Below, piece by piece: positions 5,780-6,840 of a stretch of 6,840 bases of DNA; within the stretch, counting starts at the first letter, position 1, and each line of letters starts with the position of its first letter. The notes below the pieces were generated by a model. That model saw nothing but the letters and a program-made list of their open reading frames with translations, ran no database searches and had not been told where the DNA came from. Both the position numbers and the translations under genes were made by a program. This stretch comes from Candidatus Melainabacteria bacterium. Its GTDB lineage: Bacteria; Cyanobacteriota; Vampirovibrionia; LMEP-6097. The stretch spans positions 1-6,840 of the forward strand of contig JAPPOW010000193.1 of NCBI GenBank assembly GCA_028817775.1. The letters run 5' to 3'.

Positions 5780-5794
5780 TGAGAATTATTCTCA
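5780..5794. promoter_or_regulatory. Fur-family-type operator, proximal copy
   Basis: TGAGAATTATTCTCA is a perfect 7-1-7 palindrome of the form TGAGAATnATTCTCA. It resembles the Fur-family 7-1-7 consensus TGATAATnATTATCA with G for T at the fourth position. It covers the last base of the -10 and the predicted transcription start of the DUF309-like gene. Confidence 0.72.
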
Positions 5795-5822
5795 TTATAG
5801 CTGAGAATAATTCTCAAGTAAA
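5794..5822 (-). promoter_or_regulatory. Promoter of the DUF309-like gene
   Basis: On the minus strand TTTACT (5822-5817, 4 of 6 to TTGACA) is followed, after exactly 17 bases, by a perfect TATAAT (5799-5794). The predicted start of transcription is near 5787, giving a leader of roughly 25 bases that contains the AGGAGG site. Confidence 0.65.
5802..5816. promoter_or_regulatory. Fur-family-type operator, distal copy
   Basis: TGAGAATAATTCTCA is a second perfect 7-1-7 palindrome with the same half-sites as the proximal copy. Its centre lies 22 bases away, about two helical turns. It fills the spacer between the -35 and -10 hexamers, so a bound protein should block RNA polymerase. Confidence 0.72.
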
Positions 5823-5838
5823 TGCTTGAGATTCCAGA

Positions 5839-5859
5839 CAGAGGTTGTTTGACCCCCTT
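5839..5859 (+). repeat. Direct repeat A (TTTGACCCC repeat)
   Basis: This 21-base segment, CAGAGGTTkTTTGACCCC plus three bases, recurs at 5937-5957 with two mismatches, 98 bases apart. Each copy contains TTGACC, a -35-like hexamer, but no matching -10 lies at the right distance. Confidence 0.7.
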
Positions 5860-5936
5860 AAATCTCTTATCTTCCATCCTTGGCGTCAATCCAATCGCAG
5901 ATCCCCCTCTGCCACAACAGGATTAAAATAAATTCC

Positions 5937-5957
5937 CAGAGGTTTTTTGACCCCTTT
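5937..5957 (+). repeat. Direct repeat B (TTTGACCCC repeat)
   Basis: Second copy of the 21-base direct repeat, 19 of 21 positions identical to the copy at 5839-5859. It lies about 140 bases before the LuxR-type start codon. Confidence 0.7.
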
Positions 5958-6084
5958 CGTTTTAAGAACTTTTAGCTTATCATTATCAACACAAGCGAGC
6001 CAAACAAGCCCAGGAGCCTTTCCCTGAGAGGGTTTGATGACGCACGCATAATGGCAATGCAAGAAATTAGATTTGAATTCAACA

Positions 6085-6090
6085 AAGGAG
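6085..6090 (+). promoter_or_regulatory. Ribosome binding site selecting the LuxR-type start
   Basis: AAGGAG lies eight bases before the ATG at 6099. The alternative in-frame ATG codons at 6051 and 6057 have no such sequence. Confidence 0.75.
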
Positions 6091-6098
6091 AGATAACA

Positions 6099-6608
6099 AT
6101 GGCAACGATGATGGCAATAAATCCAAGCCCAGACTTAGACCAGGGACATAGCATGGTAGTGCCCAAGGTTTACTACAAAGGTGAACCTCTCACAGAACAA
6201 CAAGTAGGGATACTTAATATGGTTGGGCAAGGCAAAAGTAATGAAGAAATTGCAAGAGTGCTTGGGATCTCTCGGCGCACTGTTGAATCGCACTTAGCTA
6301 AAATTCGCACCATCATCAGCAAGCTTGATGGTTACCGTCCCCGAGAACGTGATCTGGTGCTTTTTGCAAAAGATATGCGTGATGGTTATGAAGTATTCAA
6401 TAAAATTTCAGGCAGGATTGCTCCTGAACCAACACATATTGAACTAATTGAAGATTGGGATGATGAAGAAAGTTTTGAGCCAGAACAAGGCGAAGTCGAC
6501 AAAAAAATAATCAAGATAGACCGTTACAGACCCAGATATGAAATCTCCGATTTCAGTCCTGAAGAGAAGGACATTCAATTTGTCGATGGGAAATATTTCT
6601 TGTTCTGA
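6099..6608 (+). CDS. Small LuxR/NarL-type helix-turn-helix protein
   Basis: A 169-residue predicted DNA-binding regulator. The LuxR-type HTH occupies about residues 31-90: LTEQQVGILNMVGQGKSNEEIARVLGIS, then the recognition helix RRTVESHLAKI. It matches the conserved pattern (L-T-x-x-E/Q..., G-x-S/N-x-E-I-A, T-V-x-x-H). There is no N-terminal receiver, autoinducer or PAS domain, only about 30 residues before the HTH. After it comes a region of about 80 residues that starts mixed (RPRERDLVLFAKDMRDGYEVF) and becomes strongly acidic (IEDWDDEESFEPEQGEVD, about 114-131), then KYFLF at the end. I do not recognise that C-terminal part. The start at 6099 is chosen for its AAGGAG; starting at 6051 would add 16 residues. 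It is transcribed alone and ends in a clear terminator. Its targets are unknown; the repeats in its own upstream region are candidates for autoregulation. Confidence 0.87.
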   Translation: MATMMAINPSPDLDQGHSMVVPKVYYKGEPLTEQQVGILNMVGQGKSNEEIARVLGISRRTVESHLAKIRTIISKLDGYRPRERDLVLFAKDMRDGYEVFNKISGRIAPEPTHIELIEDWDDEESFEPEQGEVDKKIIKIDRYRPRYEISDFSPEEKDIQFVDGKYFLF

Positions 6609-6640
6609 GACTCCCTAGTGGTTTGGTGACCACTCCTCGC

Positions 6641-6674
6641 GCGCAGCCTCCTCCTTGGGGCTGCGCTTTATTTT
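6641..6674 (+). terminator. Rho-independent terminator after the LuxR-type gene
   Basis: An 8-bp perfect stem, GCGCAGCC (6641-6648) with GGCTGCGC (6659-6666), and a 10-base loop are followed by TTTATTTT. It begins 33 bases after the LuxR-type stop. A smaller hairpin, AGTGGT (6617-6622) with ACCACT (6629-6634), precedes it. Confidence 0.9.
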
Positions 6675-6680
6675 CCCACT

Positions 6681-6803
6681 GTCATCCTGAGGAGCGCTTA
6701 CCCGACTGTCATCCTGAGGAGCGCAGCGACGTAAGGATCCCATCATTGCTAACCTGTCAGTGGAATCCTTACGGTCACTACGTTCCCTCAGGATGACAGT
6801 CGG
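6681..6803. repeat. Palindromic element copy 3 with an extra left arm
   Basis: The main element spans 6702-6803. Its outer arms CCGACTGTCATCCTGAGG (6702-6719) and CCTCAGGATGACAGTCGG (6786-6803) are perfect 18-bp inverted repeats, the longest here. The inner arms GTAAGGATCCC (6731-6741) and GGAATCCTTAC (6762-6772) match at 10 of 11 positions. Just before it, GTCATCCTGAGGAGCGC (6681-6697) is a 17-base exact duplicate of the left arm at 6708-6724, so this is a partial tandem or a nested insertion. It lies immediately after the LuxR gene's terminator, and the minus-strand open frame through it is a by-product of the repeat. Confidence 0.9.
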
Positions 6804-6804
6804 C

Positions 6805-6840
6805 TTACATACGTTCAGGTGCATCAATAGCCAAAATATT
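6805..6840 (-). CDS. Possible C-terminal end of a leftward gene, cut by window edge
   Basis: Reading leftwards from the window end gives 11 codons (NILAIDAPERM) and then TAA at 6807-6805, two bases before the palindromic element begins. This is only a guess: the stretch is too short to identify, and the alternative frame running on into the repeat encodes low-complexity repeat translation instead. Confidence 0.22.
   Translation of the reverse strand, partial: NILAIDAPERM

Larger units (their letters stand above)
5823..6098. other. Intergenic region between divergent DUF309-like and LuxR-type genes
   Basis: No gene is supported here. It holds the two copies of the TTTGACCCC direct repeat, a CCTCTG (5906-5911) that could pair with either repeat, and a TTATCATTATCA stretch (5977-5988) resembling part of a Fur box. 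A weak CCCT-GAG-AGGG hairpin lies near 6022-6032. No convincing -35/-10 pair for the LuxR-type gene could be found. ATG codons at 6037 (a four-codon frame, MTHA) and 6051 precede the preferred LuxR start. Confidence 0.5.

Noticed and set aside
6012..6045. TPP-riboswitch-like CCCTGAGAGGG stretch before the LuxR-type gene
   Set aside because: Only the CTGAGA string matches; the remaining conserved thiamine-riboswitch segments are absent and the gene is not a thiamine gene.
6037..6051. Four-codon leader peptide MTHA ending on the 6051 ATG (TAATG)
   Set aside because: Too short to support, with no Shine-Dalgarno and no attenuator-like hairpins tied to it.
6051..6098. Upstream start for the LuxR-type protein
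   Set aside because: It has no Shine-Dalgarno, whereas the ATG at 6099 has AAGGAG eight bases before it; the extra 16 codons contain that ribosome site.
6615..6827. Minus-strand open frame of about 70 codons through the palindromic repeats
   Set aside because: Its sequence (VILRERSD, CAPQDDS, SAPQDDSG) is a translation of the repeat arms, and it also crosses the terminator; no start signal or independent coding character is visible.

Overview
This window looks like a compact, moderately AT-rich chromosome segment from a Gram-negative (diderm) bacterium. lpxA implies lipid A synthesis, and a lipobox protein implies periplasmic lipoprotein export. The lineage cannot be fixed from sequence alone. 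The mix of a DUF309-like protein, a membrane-anchored thioredoxin with an EWCSSC active site, lpxA away from its usual lpxD/fabZ/lpxB neighbours, and small LuxR-type regulators fits a non-photosynthetic relative of cyanobacteria (Melainabacteria/Margulisbacteria-like). That is only a weak inference.

Layout. At 1-164 (-) lies the start of an AAA-type ATPase cut off by the window edge. It diverges from obgE (298-1722, +), the ribosome-associated GTPase. obgE converges on an unrecognised 216-residue protein (1719-2369, -), and the two stop codons overlap within TTAA. That protein lies downstream of trpS (2418-3443, -) and is probably co-transcribed with it. Divergent from trpS is a tight + strand operon: a thioredoxin-fold lipoprotein (3545-3940), lpxA (3937-4707) and def (4704-5276), each junction being an ATGA overlap. 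A divergent DUF309-like gene (5352-5762, -) converges on def. Its promoter carries two perfect 15-bp palindromes of Fur-family type. A 303-base gap with a long imperfect direct repeat follows, then a small LuxR-type HTH regulator (6099-6608, +) with a clear rho-independent terminator.

The most unusual feature is a family of palindromic repeats with arms GTCATCCTGAGGA and TCCTCAGGATGAC. One complete copy (81 bp, exactly 27 codons) sits in frame inside obgE between GTPase motifs G4 and G5. A second lies between def and the DUF309-like gene and supplies that gene's last six codons and stop. A third, with an extra left arm, follows the LuxR gene's terminator. A decayed remnant lies just upstream of the lipoprotein promoter. 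Their behaviour resembles REP elements and the protein-invading Rickettsia palindromic elements. No transposase is present in the window.

The genes are mostly housekeeping: ribosome assembly (ObgE), tRNA charging (TrpS), N-terminal deformylation (Def) and the first step of lipid A synthesis (LpxA). Two regulated or accessory genes (DUF309-like and LuxR) are the only ones with strong Shine-Dalgarno sequences. Several of the others appear to start at or within a few bases of the predicted transcription start.
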